Shown piece by piece: positions 45,380-54,703 of a stretch of DNA of 64,000 bases; the first letter of the stretch is position 1, and each line of letters opens with the position of its first letter. Origin of the DNA: an uncultured Pseudomonadota bacterium (GTDB taxonomy: Bacteria; Pseudomonadota; Gammaproteobacteria; Steroidobacterales; Steroidobacteraceae); NCBI GenBank assembly GCA_903884235.1, contig CAISEB010000020.1:124001-188000 (forward strand). The letters are read 5' to 3'. The notes beneath the pieces are model-generated. The model searched no databases. It had not been told where the DNA came from and saw only the letters and a list, made by a program, of their open reading frames with translations. Made by a program: the position numbers and the translations under genes.

Positions 45380-46389
45380 GGCCGGGCCGACCCCGTCGAT
45401 TCGTCGTCCAGGCGGACGGTCACGGGCATGCCCTGCCGAAGCTCCGGATCGGCGTCGCTGACGATTACCCTCGCGCGATACACGAGCGCCGTCCGAAGGT
45501 CAGGGGTTTCGACGTTCTTGGGCGTGAATTCGGCGGTTGGCGATACGAATCCGACGCGCCCACGGTACGGCCGGTCGGGTCGCGAATCGGTGTAGACGCG
45601 GACTTCGCGGCCCGAGGCGACGAGACCCAGGTCGGGCTCGCTCACGTACACCCGGACCCAGACGGGCGCGGGCAGCGTAATGCTGAGGATCGGGGTGCCG
45701 GCTGCGACGATCGTCCCGGGCTCGACCGCGCGCGTCGTGACGATGCCGTCGGCCGGGGCGCGCAAGCTCGCGTCGGCCACATGCTGGCGGGCCTGCGCCG
45801 CCGCTGCGGTGGCGCGGGATTCGTTGGCGACCGCCTCGGCGATTTCCTGGGGCCTGTAGCCACGCTGCATCACGGCGAGGGCCGCTTCCGCCAGCTCGAG
45901 GCGCGCCCGTGCCTGGTCGCGGGATGCGACGGCGTCATCGTAGAGCCGTGCCGCGACCGCCCCGGTGCCCTTGAGCTCAAGCTGGCGCGCGAGCTGCTGC
46001 TCGGCGTTCGCAAGCGCGGCGCGCCGTTCCGCCACAGTCGCCTGTGCCTGGGCCACGTCCTCGGGCCGGAACCCCGATTTCACCAACTGCGCACGGGCGC
46101 CGATGGCTGCCGCACTGGCCGTCGCTTCGTCGGCGGCGAGTTGCAACGGCACCGTGTCGAGGCGTGCGAGTTCCTGGCCTGCATGCACCGCGTCGCCTTC
46201 ATCAACCTGTACGCTCTCGACCCTGCCGGCAACCCGAAAGCCGAGCGTCACCGCGCGGATGTCGACGTTGCCGTAGAGCACGAGTGGCGAGCTCCGATGC
46301 TGGCGCCCGAAGGCGAACCAGGCGCCCGTTCCGACGAGCGCAGCGGCGGCGAGCAGGAGTGCGATGCGTTGCTTCACGGTAATAGTCAT
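45376..46389 (-). CDS. HlyD-type membrane fusion protein (YbhG-like)
   Basis: 337 residues. One N-terminal membrane anchor (IALLLAAAALVGTGAWFAF), then lipoyl-like halves around RVAGRVESVQVDEGDAV and SLRAPADGIVTTRAVEPG, with a long Ala/Gln/Glu coiled-coil hairpin (about residues 90-190). It spans the periplasm between the ABC exporter and the TolC-like channel. ATG 46389 overlaps the TetR stop (ATGA). Confidence 0.9.
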   Translation of the reverse strand: MTITVKQRIALLLAAAALVGTGAWFAFGRQHRSSPLVLYGNVDIRAVTLGFRVAGRVESVQVDEGDAVHAGQELARLDTVPLQLAADEATASAAAIGARAQLVKSGFRPEDVAQAQATVAERRAALANAEQQLARQLELKGTGAVAARLYDDAVASRDQARARLELAEAALAVMQRGYRPQEIAEAVANESRATAAAAQARQHVADASLRAPADGIVTTRAVEPGTIVAAGTPILSITLPAPVWVRVYVSEPDLGLVASGREVRVYTDSRPDRPYRGRVGFVSPTAEFTPKNVETPDLRTALVYRARVIVSDADPELRQGMPVTVRLDDESTGSARP

Positions 46390-47027
46390 CGTGGTGTCCG
46401 GTGTGAGAGCCCGCGCAGGGCCCAATCCAGCCGCTGAAGGATGCAGTCACGGTCGCGAGCAATCCGGCCCGCGGCCGCCGCGAAGGACTTGGGTAGGAGA
46501 GGCGGTCCCTGCCATCCGGCCGCGATCAGTCGCGGCAGGCCGACCGACGCCATCAGGAAGCAGGCAACCTGCAGCGGATCCTCGTCGACGATCTGGCCGG
46601 CGACCTGTGACTCGCCGATCAACTGCAGGAGCACGCGCGGGTGCCGCCCTGCGAACGAGCCTAGGAAGCTTCGGGTGCTGCGATCACCGGACAACGCGGC
46701 CGTGAAGAGATGACCGATGAAGGACTCGTTCTCGGCGACGAAGTCGACGATCTGCACGATCGCCAGTCGAAGACGTTCGATCGGCGACGCGGCACTGTCG
46801 ATCGACGTCACGCGCGACATCATCGGTGCATACCACTCCTCTATCAGTTCGGCGACGAACGCATCGCGGGTTCCGAAGTGATAGACGAAACTGCCGAGAT
46901 TGGCGTCCGCCGCGGCCGCGACCGCACGTACCGTCAGTCCCTGAAAGCCGTGGGCCTGGAGGATATGGCGACCCGCCTGCATCAGCTGCGTGCGCGTGGA
47001 CGGCTTCAGTGCTGCTGACGCGGCCAT
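46386..47027 (-). CDS. TetR-family repressor of the efflux operon
   Basis: 213 residues. The N-terminal HTH is LTVRAVAAAADANLGSFVYHFG with the usual TetR helix 3; the rest is the variable ligand-binding domain. First gene of the operon with its ATG at 47027; a perfect 16-bp palindrome lies 10-25 nt upstream, the expected autoregulatory operator. It would release when the exported compound binds. Confidence 0.92.
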   Translation of the reverse strand: MAASAALKPSTRTQLMQAGRHILQAHGFQGLTVRAVAAAADANLGSFVYHFGTRDAFVAELIEEWYAPMMSRVTSIDSAASPIERLRLAIVQIVDFVAENESFIGHLFTAALSGDRSTRSFLGSFAGRHPRVLLQLIGESQVAGQIVDEDPLQVACFLMASVGLPRLIAAGWQGPPLLPKSFAAAAGRIARDRDCILQRLDWALRGLSHRTPR

Positions 47028-47036
47028 GATGCTGAA

Positions 47037-47052
47037 TTATACAGCTGTATAA
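47037..47052. promoter_or_regulatory. Perfect palindromic operator between tetR and virB2
   Basis: TTATACAGCTGTATAA is a perfect 16-bp palindrome, and it lies 10 nt upstream of the tetR start and about 98 nt upstream of virB2. A second looser dyad CGTTCG/CGAACG (47055-47060, 47075-47080) follows. The only DNA between the divergent efflux and conjugation operons is here. Confidence 0.75.
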
Positions 47053-47150
47053 ACCGTTCGCAAGAATTACTGCACGAACGCACCTGAAATGGCGCTCACG
47101 GAGGGAAGCGCTCGTGTTGGATCCTGATCGCCACTCAAGGAGGAGTCGCG

Positions 47151-47438
47151 ATGAAAAAGATCCCTGTCCGCCGGCTTGGCACCTCAGTGTTGGCGTTCTC
47201 GATGGCTTCCACCGCATTCGCGCAGTCGAGTCCGTTCGCCACCGGCGCCGCGGCCTTCCAGACGAATCTGCTGGCCATCCTGAGCCCCATTGCCGTCATT
47301 GCGGTGATGGGGCTGGGCGTCGGCGCGTGGTTCAACAGGATCAGCTGGAGCTGGGCCGCTGGCGGTGCGATGGGGATCCTGCTCGTCTTTGGTGCTCCGC
47401 AGGTGGTCAGCTGGATCCGAGGGCTCGCCGGTGTCTAA
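47151..47438 (+). CDS. virB2: VirB2-type pilin
   Basis: 95 residues. Signal peptide ending in STAFA|QSS, then two hydrophobic segments (about 42-62 and 72-90) with AAGGAMGIL, the VirB2/TrbC layout. It is processed to the conjugative pilus subunit. AAGGAGGAG precedes the ATG by about 6 nt, the strongest ribosome site of the operon, fitting a protein needed in many copies. First gene of a ten-gene operon. Confidence 0.9.
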   Translation: MKKIPVRRLGTSVLAFSMASTAFAQSSPFATGAAAFQTNLLAILSPIAVIAVMGLGVGAWFNRISWSWAAGGAMGILLVFGAPQVVSWIRGLAGV

Positions 47439-47811
47439 CCCGCCCGCACGTGACGGGCGCAGGTCGCTCGCCTCGGACATCGTGTTCGTCGGCATGACCC
47501 GGCCGGCGATGGCGCTCGGAGTGCCGTACGTCGCCGTTCTCTGCAATGCCCTCGTCACGCTCGAGCTCTTCCTGACCACGCGCAACCTGCTCTGGCTGGT
47601 TGCCGCCGCGCCGATCCACCTGGCCACTTTCCTGGTCTGCGTCTCGGAGCCGAGATTCTTCGATCTCGTCCAGGTGTGGTTGATCGCCCGTTACCGCGCC
47701 GGCTTTCGCCGTGCGTTGCGCTGGCGTGCGGTGAGCTATGGACCACTTCGGACCGGACCGCGCCGGGAGTTCCGCCTAGACGTGATTCCGACGTCAGGGG
47801 AGGCCCCGTGA
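47431..47811 (+). CDS. virB3: VirB3-like inner-membrane protein
   Basis: 126 residues from GTG 47431, overlapping the virB2 stop by 8 nt. VFVGMTRPAMALGVPYV and the two close hydrophobic segments after it are the VirB3 signature. It assists pilus assembly with VirB4. A longer N-terminal extension into virB2 is not supported. Confidence 0.87.
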   Translation: MSNPPARDGRRSLASDIVFVGMTRPAMALGVPYVAVLCNALVTLELFLTTRNLLWLVAAAPIHLATFLVCVSEPRFFDLVQVWLIARYRAGFRRALRWRAVSYGPLRTGPRREFRLDVIPTSGEAP

Positions 47812-50237
47812 CGACGCTGCGGCGCCTCTCCATTCCCACCGGTACCGACGTCGATGCGGCAACCCAGATACCGTATCGCGCGCACGTGGCGCCCACGGTC
47901 GTGCGCACGGCCGCAGGCGACTATCTGTCGTGCTGGCGCCTGCGCGGCATGCCCTTCGAATGCGAGGATCCGCAGGACCTCAACGCAGCACACGACCGGC
48001 TGAACTCCTGGCTGCGAAGCATTTCGGCGCCCGACGTCGCAGTGTGGACCCACGTCATTCGCCGTCGCGATCGCGCGCCGATGACCGCGGCCGGTCCGGC
48101 CGGGTTCGCACGCCGGCTGGTCGACAAATATCGTGACCGCATGCAGCTGGAGACCTTGTGGGCAAATGACCTGTACCTGACGATCGTGCTGCGCCCGGCC
48201 GACGGATTCGGCGAAGACGGCAGCCCAGATCACGCACCCTCGCTCGACGCCCTATCGAAGCTGCGTCGCCAGGTGGAAGCGTCCTTGTCGACGTATGCCC
48301 CTGAGGTCCTCGGTACCTACGAGCGCTCGGGACAGCCTCACTCGTCACTGCTGGAATTCCTGGCGCTGCTGGTCAACGCCGAGGCCCATCCAGTGCCATT
48401 GCCGGGCGCGCCCATCTCGGAGGTGATCGGGACCGCCCGGCTTCTGCTTGGATGGGAGACCCTCGAATACCGGCAGCCAGTCACCACCCGGTATGGCGCG
48501 TTCCTCGGCATCAAGGAGTACCCCGGCAGGACGAGCGTCGGCATCCTCGACTCCCTGCTGACGGCGCCGTTTCCGTTCGTTCTCACGCAGAGCTTCGCGT
48601 GCATCGGAAAGTCCGCGGCGATGGGGTTGCTGTCGCGCCAGGCACACCGGATGCGGAACGCGCGTGACGTGGCGACATCGCAGCTCCAGTCCCTGACATC
48701 CGCGCTGGATCGCCTGGCCAGCAACGAGTTCTCGATGGGGCACCACCACCTGTCCCTGCAGGTGCTCACCGAACCGGTGCCCGCCGCAGGGCACAAGCCC
48801 GCACGCGAACTCGTGCGCCTCGAGGATGCGCTCGCGGCGGCCCGGTCGCGACTGGCCGATGCGGGCGTGCTGGTGGCGAGGGAGGACGTCGCCCTCGAAC
48901 CTGCGTTCTGGGCACAGCTGCCTGGCAATTTCGCAGTGCGACCCCGGGTCGCACCCATCACCAGCCGGAACTTCGTCGCGCTGGCGGCAATGCACAACTA
49001 TCCGGGCGGTCGCGCCACGGGGAATCACTGGGGAGACGCACTCGCTGTACTCAAGACGTCTGCCGCCACCGCCTTCCATTTCTCGCTGCACGCAACGGAT
49101 CCGCGTGACACCGACGGCGGTTCCCGTCGCGACACCGGCCATACCTTCATCTGCGGGCCGACCGGCTCGGGAAAGACCGTCTTCCTGGCGTTCTGCATGT
49201 GCCTGCTGATGCGGCAGGGCGTCACACAGGTCGTCTTCGACAAGGATCGCGGCCTAGAAGTCCTCGTCCGGGCCGTGGGGGGAACCTATCTTTCACTGCG
49301 CCATGGGGCGACGACGGGCTGCAATCCGCTGCAGATGGCCGACTCGCCGGGATCCAGGTCGTTCCTGCGCCGGTGGCTGCTGGAACTGGTGCGTCGACCG
49401 GGCCGCGAGCCGACGGTGCGCGAGGAAGCCGAACTCGATCAGGCGCTGGAGGGCGTCATGGGGCTCGAGGTCGACTCCCGTCGCCTGTCCCGGATCCTCG
49501 ACTTTCTCGACCCGACGCGCCCGGACGGGATCCACGCGCGGCTGTCGGTTTGGTGCGAGGCGACGGGTGGAGTGAACGCCTGGGTTTTCGACGCGCCCCG
49601 CGATTCCGTTGCCGATACGGTGCGCCGCGGCACCGTCGTTGGCTTCGACATGACCGAGATCCTCGACGACGACACGGTGCGTGCTCCCCTGACGCACTAC
49701 CTGTTCCACGTGATCGAGGAGCTGCTCGACGGCCGGCGCCTCGTGGCGTGGCTGGACGAGTTCTCCAGGCTCGTGGGAGACCCAGGCTTCGCCGAGCTCG
49801 CCAGCAACGGGACCAAGACCTGGCGCAAGCGCAACGGCGTCATTGCGTTCGTGACGCAGAGCCCAAGCGACGTGCTCTCGAGCACCGTCGCCCGTGCGCT
49901 GGTGGAGCAGACGCCAACCAAGATCCTCTTCCCGAACGCCGATGCGCGCAAGGCCGACTATGTCGACGGCCTCGGCCTGAACGAACGCGAATTCAGCCTC
50001 CTCAAGACCGACCTCACGCCCGGCTCCCGGCGATTCCTCGTCAAGCAAGGTCGCGAAGGGGTGGTGGCCGAACTCGACCTCAGGGGCTTCGACGCCGAAA
50101 TGAAGGTGCTGTCGGGTCGCTCATCGACGGTTAACGAGCTGCTGACCCTCATCGACGAGTACGGAACGGATCCGGACCAGTGGCTCCCGAGACTTCTTGG
50201 CGAACGGTCCGTTAACTCAACAGGAGAATGCCAATGA
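47808..50237 (+). CDS. virB4: VirB4 ATPase
   Basis: 809 residues from GTG 47808 (overlapping the virB3 stop, with GGGGAGG upstream). The C-terminal ATPase domain has Walker A GPTGSGKTVFLAF (about residue 448) and Walker B RLVAWLDEFSRLV. It is the largest T4SS energy protein and drives pilin extraction and substrate transfer. Confidence 0.94.
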   Translation: MTTLRRLSIPTGTDVDAATQIPYRAHVAPTVVRTAAGDYLSCWRLRGMPFECEDPQDLNAAHDRLNSWLRSISAPDVAVWTHVIRRRDRAPMTAAGPAGFARRLVDKYRDRMQLETLWANDLYLTIVLRPADGFGEDGSPDHAPSLDALSKLRRQVEASLSTYAPEVLGTYERSGQPHSSLLEFLALLVNAEAHPVPLPGAPISEVIGTARLLLGWETLEYRQPVTTRYGAFLGIKEYPGRTSVGILDSLLTAPFPFVLTQSFACIGKSAAMGLLSRQAHRMRNARDVATSQLQSLTSALDRLASNEFSMGHHHLSLQVLTEPVPAAGHKPARELVRLEDALAAARSRLADAGVLVAREDVALEPAFWAQLPGNFAVRPRVAPITSRNFVALAAMHNYPGGRATGNHWGDALAVLKTSAATAFHFSLHATDPRDTDGGSRRDTGHTFICGPTGSGKTVFLAFCMCLLMRQGVTQVVFDKDRGLEVLVRAVGGTYLSLRHGATTGCNPLQMADSPGSRSFLRRWLLELVRRPGREPTVREEAELDQALEGVMGLEVDSRRLSRILDFLDPTRPDGIHARLSVWCEATGGVNAWVFDAPRDSVADTVRRGTVVGFDMTEILDDDTVRAPLTHYLFHVIEELLDGRRLVAWLDEFSRLVGDPGFAELASNGTKTWRKRNGVIAFVTQSPSDVLSSTVARALVEQTPTKILFPNADARKADYVDGLGLNEREFSLLKTDLTPGSRRFLVKQGREGVVAELDLRGFDAEMKVLSGRSSTVNELLTLIDEYGTDPDQWLPRLLGERSVNSTGECQ

Positions 50238-50959
50238 TCAAGTGCACCAAGCTTCTCGCCGGCGCCATCGCGAGCGCCTTCGTCGTCTCGATGCCTGCCG
50301 AGGCCACGATTCCCGTCATCGATGTCGCGTCGCTGCAGCAGCTGGTCCAGAGCGCGCTCTCCTGGCAGCGCCAGCTGCAGGCGATGAAGTCCCAGCTGGC
50401 ACAACTGGAGCAGACGCGGACGGCACTGACCGGAGCCCGCGGCATGGAGCAACTGCTGAGGCAATCGGTCGCCGATCGAAATTACCTGCCGGCCGACTGG
50501 GGCGCACTCGAGCGCCTCGCGCAGGGGGACGTCAGTGCATTCCCGGAGATCGCTGCGCGGGCCAAAAGTCTCGCTCAGGCCAACGCCCGCCTGAGCGATG
50601 CGGACCTCGCGCGGCTGCCGACCACCCTGCGCGGCTTCGTGATGGGCGCACGGCGGGCGGCGTCGACGGACGAAGCGCTGACGCAGGTGGCGTATGAGCG
50701 GAGTAGCTCCCGTTTCGCCTCGCTTGGCCAACTGATCGACCGCATCGGGACCACGGGCGACGCAAAGGCCATCGCGGAACTACAGGGCCGCATCGCCGCC
50801 GAGCAGGCGATGCTCGAGAACGAGGCCGTCAAGCTACAGTCGCTGGCCTACTCGGCGGAAGCGGCACGTGCCTCTGCAGAAGTGTCGCGCCGTGAGGCGA
50901 TCGTCCGCGGTCACGGCACGTTTGCCACGCGCTTCCAGCCGACACCGCCCACGCCATGA
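50234..50959 (+). CDS. virB5: VirB5-type pilus-tip protein
   Basis: 241 residues. Signal peptide MIKCTKLLAGAIASAFVVSM-PAEA, then a long helical body (QRQLQAMKSQLAQLEQTRTAL). ATG 50234 is chosen because AGGAG is 7 nt upstream, while ATG 50228 lies too close. It overlaps the virB4 stop. The family is variable in sequence, so the call leans partly on operon position. Confidence 0.86.
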   Translation: MIKCTKLLAGAIASAFVVSMPAEATIPVIDVASLQQLVQSALSWQRQLQAMKSQLAQLEQTRTALTGARGMEQLLRQSVADRNYLPADWGALERLAQGDVSAFPEIAARAKSLAQANARLSDADLARLPTTLRGFVMGARRAASTDEALTQVAYERSSSRFASLGQLIDRIGTTGDAKAIAELQGRIAAEQAMLENEAVKLQSLAYSAEAARASAEVSRREAIVRGHGTFATRFQPTPPTP

Positions 50960-51873
50960 CGTTTTTCCAGACGTTCTGGACCTGGTTGTCGGCGCGCCTC
51001 GACACGTACATCGGTGTCCACGCCGCGGCGACGGCGGCCGCGATCGAACCCGCCGCCGTGGTCGGCGGGACGATCTATGTGATGTTCTGGGGATATCTCC
51101 ACCTCAGAGGCAGGATCGACGAGCCGATCGTCGACGGCGCGGTGCGGATCCTGAAGCTCGTCGCCGTGTTCGGGGTGGGTCTCCACCTATGGCTCTACCA
51201 CTCGCTGATCGTGGAATTCTTCTACGTCGCGCCGACCGAGTTGTCCGCCCGCCTGGTCGGCGCAGCCGCTCCGGTGCAGACGGTCGACGTGATCTGGGAC
51301 CGTGGTGCGGAGGTGGCATCGACCCTGTGGAATCGGGGCAGCATTCTGGCTGGGGACACGGGCTTCTACTTTGCCGGCGTCGCCGTATACCTCCTGGTCG
51401 GCTTCGTCTGCGTCTACACGCTTTTCCTGATGGCGCTCTCGAGGATAGCGCTCGCCGTCCTGCTAGCGCTCGGACCCGTCTTCATCGTGCTCTTCCTCTT
51501 CGATGGAACCCGCCGATTCTTCGATGCCTGGCTCCAGGAATTGGCGAACTACGCGCTGGTCTCGGTCATCACCGTGCTCGTCGACGCGCTGATGCTCGAC
51601 TTGCTGCGCTCCTACGCGGAGCAGACTGCAGCGCGCGGAGAATCCCTTGTGACGGTGGATGCCCTGAACCTTACGCTCGCCGCAGGGCTTGTCGTGCTCA
51701 TCCTGCGCCAGGTCCTGCCGATCGCCGCGCGCCTTGCCGGCGGATTCGCGCTGTCGACCTTCGGTTCGGTCGAGATGCTCGGCCAGCGTGCGAAGAACAT
51801 GGTCCTGGCCGCCGTCGCGTCCGTCGCCGCGGCCTCGATCCCGGAAGAAGACCCGCCAGCGGATGGCGGCTAA
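50956..51873 (+). CDS. virB6: VirB6-type polytopic channel protein
   Basis: 305 residues with five to six membrane segments; a conserved-looking loop ALSRIALAVLLALGPVFI and FFDAWLQELANYAL agree with TrbL/VirB6. It forms part of the inner-membrane path of the DNA. Start overlaps the virB5 stop by 4 nt. Confidence 0.9.
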   Translation: MTFFQTFWTWLSARLDTYIGVHAAATAAAIEPAAVVGGTIYVMFWGYLHLRGRIDEPIVDGAVRILKLVAVFGVGLHLWLYHSLIVEFFYVAPTELSARLVGAAAPVQTVDVIWDRGAEVASTLWNRGSILAGDTGFYFAGVAVYLLVGFVCVYTLFLMALSRIALAVLLALGPVFIVLFLFDGTRRFFDAWLQELANYALVSVITVLVDALMLDLLRSYAEQTAARGESLVTVDALNLTLAAGLVVLILRQVLPIAARLAGGFALSTFGSVEMLGQRAKNMVLAAVASVAAASIPEEDPPADGG

Positions 51874-51899
51874 AGCCAATTCACAAGGAGTGTGACCAC

Positions 51900-52037
51900 A
51901 TGGGACGCAATCCCGCCTGCCTGATCCTCGCGCTGCTGCTCGGCGGCTGCGCGCTGACCCGTCCACCGCTTGCATGCCACGGCCCACTGCAACCCATCAA
52001 CGTCCAGACGGTGGAGAAATCGCATGGATCGACCTGA
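51900..52037 (+). CDS. virB7: VirB7-like small lipoprotein
   Basis: 45 residues: a signal sequence ending in the lipobox LLGGCAL, then LTRPPLACHGPLQPIN. AAGGAG lies 10 nt before the ATG. VirB7 lipoproteins anchor VirB9 at the outer membrane; the position between virB6 and virB8 and the size fit. The end overlaps virB8 by 14 nt. Confidence 0.78.
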   Translation: MGRNPACLILALLLGGCALTRPPLACHGPLQPINVQTVEKSHGST

Positions 52038-52752
52038 AGCTCGCTATTTCGATGAGGCCACTCGCTGGGATGCCGATCGCGAGCAGGCGCTGCGGGCCAA
52101 TGCCCGTCGCGCCTGGATCGTCGCGGCAGGTGCCGGGGCGATTGCCCTGGTCGCGATCACGGCCGTACCGCTGCTGCTGCCGCTGAAGAAGACCGAGCCG
52201 TACCTCATCCGAGTGGACAGTTCCACAGGCATCACCGACGTCGTCCCTGCGTATGCCGGCACCGACGATCTGCCCGACACTGTGCTCAGGCACCTCGTGA
52301 CCGAGTACGTTACGGCCCGCGAGCGCTATGTTCCTGCCCTCGCCGAGACCGACTACGAACAGGTTGGGGCCTACCAGTCTGCCCCCCTGAACGCATCCTG
52401 GGCCGCCGCGTGGGCCAGGACCAATCCCGAGTCACCACTCAATCGCTACGCCGACGATGCACGGGTGACGGTGCAGGTGCAGTCGGTGACATTCCTGCGT
52501 CGAGGGAAACCAGGGCCCGAGGTCGTTCAGGTGCGACTGCGCAGGGGCACGCTGCGCGGCACCGGGGGCGATGAACAGGTGGAACACTTCGTCGCGACGA
52601 TGACCACGCAGTTCGCGCGGCCGTCGGATGACCTGCATGTTCGAGCGCTCAATCCGCTCGGCTTCAGCGTCCTGGAATACCGGCGCGAGCCTGAGCTGGC
52701 AGATGCGCCATTGTCCGTGACGGTGCCGCACGGCGACGGAGAAGTGCCATGA
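52024..52752 (+). CDS. virB8: VirB8-type inner-membrane bridge protein
   Basis: 242 residues. One N-terminal membrane helix (AWIVAAGAGAIALVAITAVPLLL, about residues 30-52), then the periplasmic NTF2-like domain with KKTEPYLIRVDSSTGITDVV and NPLGFSVLEYRRE. It links the core complex parts. GGAG lies about 8 nt before the ATG; the stop overlaps virB9. Confidence 0.92.
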   Translation: MDRPEARYFDEATRWDADREQALRANARRAWIVAAGAGAIALVAITAVPLLLPLKKTEPYLIRVDSSTGITDVVPAYAGTDDLPDTVLRHLVTEYVTARERYVPALAETDYEQVGAYQSAPLNASWAAAWARTNPESPLNRYADDARVTVQVQSVTFLRRGKPGPEVVQVRLRRGTLRGTGGDEQVEHFVATMTTQFARPSDDLHVRALNPLGFSVLEYRREPELADAPLSVTVPHGDGEVP

Positions 52753-53552
52753 CCGGGAGCTCCCCGCCAACGGTCGTTGCCCTTCGCGCCTTCGCCCTGA
52801 TCGCGTCATGCATGCTGAGTCCCGCGCTCGCCCTCCCGGACGATGCGCGCGTCAGGATAATCGACTTTGATCCCCATGGTGTCGTGCCGCTGACGGCATT
52901 CGTCGGCTACCACGTCCACTTCGAATTCGAACCCGACGAGCACTTCGTGAATCTCGGCGCCGGGGATTCCTCCGCGCTCGACGTTGGCGCCGAAGCGAAC
53001 CACCTGCTGATCAAGCCGCGAAGCGCGCTGCCGTCGACGAACCTCACGATCATCACCAACAAGCGAGCGTACTTCGTCGACTACCGCGCGCTCGGTCGGG
53101 CGCCCCGCGCGGACGAGGCGACCTACTCGATCTCGTTCCGGTATGCAGCGACCGTGCCGGCGCAATCCGACCGAGGAGTGGCGCCCGTCATACCTTCGCG
53201 CCTCGATCCCGCGCCAGACGCCCGGAACCTGAACTACTGGTACTGCGGCAGCCCGCGGCTACGCCCGACCGCAGCCGCTGATGATGGCCTCCAATTGCAA
53301 CTGACCTTCGCACCCGATACGGAGCTCCCCGCGATCTACGCGCTCGGCGCTGACGGAACGGAGTCCCTCGTGAACACGCACTCCGAGCGAGACACGGTCT
53401 TTGTCCACCGCATCGCAGCGCGTTACGTCCTGCGCAGGGGGCACGACGTCGGATGTGTCGTGGATCGGAGCGAGCGTGGAGCCATCCGCCGCGCGGCGAG
53501 TGGAACGGTTGATGCCGGAACACAGCGGGTGCTGAACACGGGGGAGCAATGA
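52749..53552 (+). CDS. virB9: VirB9-type outer-membrane core component
   Basis: 267 residues with an N-terminal signal peptide ending at PALA|LPDD. N-terminal beta domain includes FEPDEHFVNLGAGDSS; the C-terminal domain holds ALGADGTESLVN and the YVLRRGHDVGCVVDR stretch. It joins VirB7 and VirB10 in the outer-membrane ring. Confidence 0.92.
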   Translation: MTGSSPPTVVALRAFALIASCMLSPALALPDDARVRIIDFDPHGVVPLTAFVGYHVHFEFEPDEHFVNLGAGDSSALDVGAEANHLLIKPRSALPSTNLTIITNKRAYFVDYRALGRAPRADEATYSISFRYAATVPAQSDRGVAPVIPSRLDPAPDARNLNYWYCGSPRLRPTAAADDGLQLQLTFAPDTELPAIYALGADGTESLVNTHSERDTVFVHRIAARYVLRRGHDVGCVVDRSERGAIRRAASGTVDAGTQRVLNTGEQ

Positions 53553-54703
53553 GCCAGGACGACCAGATTGATGGGGAGCGGACCGACGTTCCGACGCTGG
53601 TGGCCCGGACGACCTCGGCACGTCGCTATAGAACCGTGGCCCTCGGGCTGCTTGCATGCGTGACCGTCGCGCTCGCCGCCTGGTACGTGTCGCACGTCCG
53701 CGCCAACGCAGCGGATAGTCCTCCTGCGCACGGTGCCAGCCGGACTGTCTCGTCGCCGGAATTGAAACTGCCGCCGCTGGGGCCGCCGCCTCCGAGGCCG
53801 GTTCCGGCGGCGCCCGTGTTGAGTGCGGACGGGGCAGGGACGGGAAGCGCGACCCCGGCAGTCCAGGGAAGGACTGCTCCGCACGCCCTGACCGGCGATG
53901 GAATGCCGGTACGGCGTGGCGAAGACGTTCCCCGCGGCAGGGACGTCGCGCCGGTGATGGTGCGAAGTTCGCCCGCTGCCGCAGTGGCGTCGACGCCGGT
54001 GGATTCAGCGTCGCCGCCGGCCTGGTCCATTGCGCCGGGGATCGCAGATCTTGCGGGAATCCCCAACCGTCCTGCCGTCGCGTCCCCTGATTCGCGCCAC
54101 CCCGCGGCCAACGATGCGGTAGTCCTGCCGGACCGGCGCTTCCTGCTGCCGCGAGGGTCATTCCTCGATTGCACGCTGGAAACGGCGATCGATTCGACGC
54201 TACCAGGCCTCGCGACGTGCATCCTGGCATCCGACGTCTACGGTGCCGATGGACGCGTGGTGCTGATGGAGCGAGGCACGCGCCTGGTTGGCGAAACCCG
54301 GTCGGACGTCAGGTCCGGCCAGAACCGGGTTGCGGTGCAGTGGCAGGACGCACGCACGCCGGCTGGGGTCCGCATCGACCTCGATTCGGCGGCGACCGAC
54401 GCGCTAGGGCGTACGGGTCTACCGGGCCAGGTCGACCGCCACCTCGCCGACCGGTTTGGTGCCGCGGCGCTCCTCTCCCTCATCGACGCCGGCGCCAGTG
54501 CGATCGCGGCGCGGCACGGCGCAGCAGGAGCCATCGTCTTCAACCCGCAGTCCTCCCGGGACATCGCCACCGAGGCCCTGCGAGGGACGATCGGGATTCC
54601 GCCAACGATCCGCGTCGAGCCCGGAGCCCGGGTGCAGGTCATCGTCGCAGGCGACATCAACTTCAGGAACGTCTATCGCCTCGTGGCGCATGATCCCGGA
54701 TAG
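53549..54703 (+). CDS. virB10: VirB10-type core component
   Basis: 384 residues. One membrane helix near residues 30-48, a Pro-rich region (PPLGPPPPRPVPAAP) and the C-terminal beta-barrel with FLDCTLETAIDSTLPGL and the VVLMERGTRLVGE block. It senses ATPase energy and gates the outer-membrane channel. Start overlaps the virB9 stop. Confidence 0.93.
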   Translation: MSQDDQIDGERTDVPTLVARTTSARRYRTVALGLLACVTVALAAWYVSHVRANAADSPPAHGASRTVSSPELKLPPLGPPPPRPVPAAPVLSADGAGTGSATPAVQGRTAPHALTGDGMPVRRGEDVPRGRDVAPVMVRSSPAAAVASTPVDSASPPAWSIAPGIADLAGIPNRPAVASPDSRHPAANDAVVLPDRRFLLPRGSFLDCTLETAIDSTLPGLATCILASDVYGADGRVVLMERGTRLVGETRSDVRSGQNRVAVQWQDARTPAGVRIDLDSAATDALGRTGLPGQVDRHLADRFGAAALLSLIDAGASAIAARHGAAGAIVFNPQSSRDIATEALRGTIGIPPTIRVEPGARVQVIVAGDINFRNVYRLVAHDPG

